A DNA stretch of 6,005 nt from AG-12 sp027339635. GTDB lineage: Bacteria > Chloroflexota > Dormibacteria > Aeolococcales > Bog-877. This document shows, in pieces, positions 5,316 to 6,005 of this stretch. Under the pieces are notes generated by a model, which was not told where the DNA came from, ran no database searches, and saw only the letters and a program-made list of their open reading frames with translations. Position 1 is the first letter of the stretch. Every line of letters starts with the position of its first letter. The stretch spans positions 1-6,005 of the forward strand of contig DAHWNZ010000097.1 in NCBI GenBank assembly GCA_027339635.1, read 5' to 3'. Made by a program: the position numbers and the translations under genes.

Positions 5316-6005
5316 TCAGACCGCTGGGGGTGGGGAGAGGGCTACCGGCGGCGAGGCGCCCGCCACCGGTGGGGGCGTCCGGAGCGCCCGGCGGGCGGCC
5401 GCGATCCTCCCAGGCATGCCCTTGGGGCTGGTGGTCTTGGTCGCGTAGTTGCGACGACCAAACCGCCCCACGGTGGTCATGAGCCGCACCCACTCAATGA
5501 AGAGCGCCGCCGCCGCCCGAAGGCGATGGACCCCGATCCCTATGCGCTTGGGCCGAATCGCCAGAGAGTTCGGGCTGACTAGGTAGCGGGTGCGGAGGTC
5601 GTTGTGCACGTGCTCGTAGTTCTGGTGGGAGGTCCGCATCGCCGCGTAGGCCTCTTCAGTACGCCACAAAGGCAGGAGATAGCGATAGTTCCGTCGGCAA
5701 GAAATCGTCTGAATTCGGTCACAGCCCGCCGTCGTCGGCAGCCGGCAACGGAACCACAGGCGTCCATGGCCAACTTCGACCCTGAAGCGCACGAAGTCCG
5801 AATCGCCACCGCAATGGCGACACTTTGGTACTCCGTGCTCGTCGTACTCTGCCGACCCCGTACGCTTCTTGGGCTCGCTCCCGTTCTGCCGCCGATAGGG
5901 CAACGCTGATGCGATTCCGCGATCAGTGTTGAACTCGAATACTCGCTTCACAGATAGGCCTCGGTCGCCGGCGACCACCAGCGGTTGGGCGCCGCCAAGG
6001 TTCAC
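5316..6005 (-). CDS. DDE-type transposase with Cys-rich insertion, C-terminal part (5' end outside window)
   Basis: The frame runs off the right edge, so the N-terminus with the first catalytic Asp is missing; 229 residues are visible. Numbering from the edge, LVVAGDRGLSVKRVFEFN (9-26) carries Asp14, the likely second catalytic acidic residue of an RNase-H-like transposase core. RGIASALPYR follows. A Cys cluster comes next (CRHCGG, then WFRC, AGC and TISC), resembling a zinc-binding insertion. After it come the LLPLWRTEEAY and NYEHVHNDLRTRY segments and then SLAIRPKRIGIGVHRLRAAAALFIEWVRL, the helical end typical of actinobacterial transposases of this kind. The Glu of YEHVH is the best candidate for the last catalytic residue. 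A Pro/Ala-rich tail of about 30 residues follows RFGRRNY. The IS family name is not determined. The gene faces away from the element and probably belongs to an insertion sequence in the flank. Confidence 0.82.
   Translation of the reverse strand: MNLGGAQPLVVAGDRGLSVKRVFEFNTDRGIASALPYRRQNGSEPKKRTGSAEYDEHGVPKCRHCGGDSDFVRFRVEVGHGRLWFRCRLPTTAGCDRIQTISCRRNYRYLLPLWRTEEAYAAMRTSHQNYEHVHNDLRTRYLVSPNSLAIRPKRIGIGVHRLRAAAALFIEWVRLMTTVGRFGRRNYATKTTSPKGMPGRIAAARRALRTPPPVAGASPPVALSPPPAV

Noticed and set aside
1..6005. CRISPR array, rRNA, riboswitch or replication origin
   Set aside because: No regularly spaced repeats of suitable length, no rRNA-like stretch, no recognisable riboswitch core and no iteron or DnaA-box cluster was seen.

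Overview
This is a high-GC window with GTG/TTG starts and Arg/Ala/Pro-rich shadow frames in every direction. It suggests an actinobacterium or another high-GC soil-type phylum; species cannot be read from it. The content looks like accessory DNA, probably the right-hand part of a small element integrated at a tRNA-Lys gene.

Layout from left to right. (1) 2-802 (+): C-terminal catalytic part of a tyrosine recombinase (integrase), cut by the left window edge, with all catalytic residues present. (2) 803-1596: about 800 bases with no convincing gene but several hairpins, notably an interleaved gagacc/ggtctc inverted-repeat cluster at 979-1019. (3) 1597-3473 (+): a two-gene operon with a 4-base ATGA overlap. 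It encodes an ECF-like sigma-70 family factor and a single-pass membrane protein whose outer part looks like a seven-bladed beta-propeller bracketed by the protein's only two cysteines. The second protein is probably the sigma factor's membrane regulator. (4) 4636-3525 (-): a type II toxin-antitoxin operon, with an Xre/MbcA/ParS-like antitoxin followed by a RES-domain toxin, convergent with the sigma operon. (5) 4637-5067: no gene; operator-like inverted repeats upstream of the antitoxin, and a tgacagcaa direct repeat near the right end. (6) 5068-5109 (+): an isolated 3' half of a tRNA-Lys(CUU), matching tRNA positions 32 to 73 and losing its partner stem exactly at the anticodon loop. (7) 5110-5315: flanking DNA with a tRNA-terminator-like hairpin, a 14-base perfect palindrome and a strong hairpin. 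(8) 6005-5316 (-): C-terminal part of a DDE transposase with a Cys-rich zinc-binding-like insertion, cut by the right edge.

Working model (inference): the integrase inserted the element into the anticodon loop of a tRNA-Lys(CUU) gene. The whole tRNA should lie left of the window beside the start of the integrase gene, and 5068-5109 is the duplicated 3' half marking the far end. The tgacagcaa repeats about 110-130 bases inside that end would be integrase arm sites. The toxin-antitoxin pair would stabilise the element, and the sigma/propeller pair would be its sensory or regulatory cargo. The transposase would lie just outside the element, in the flank.
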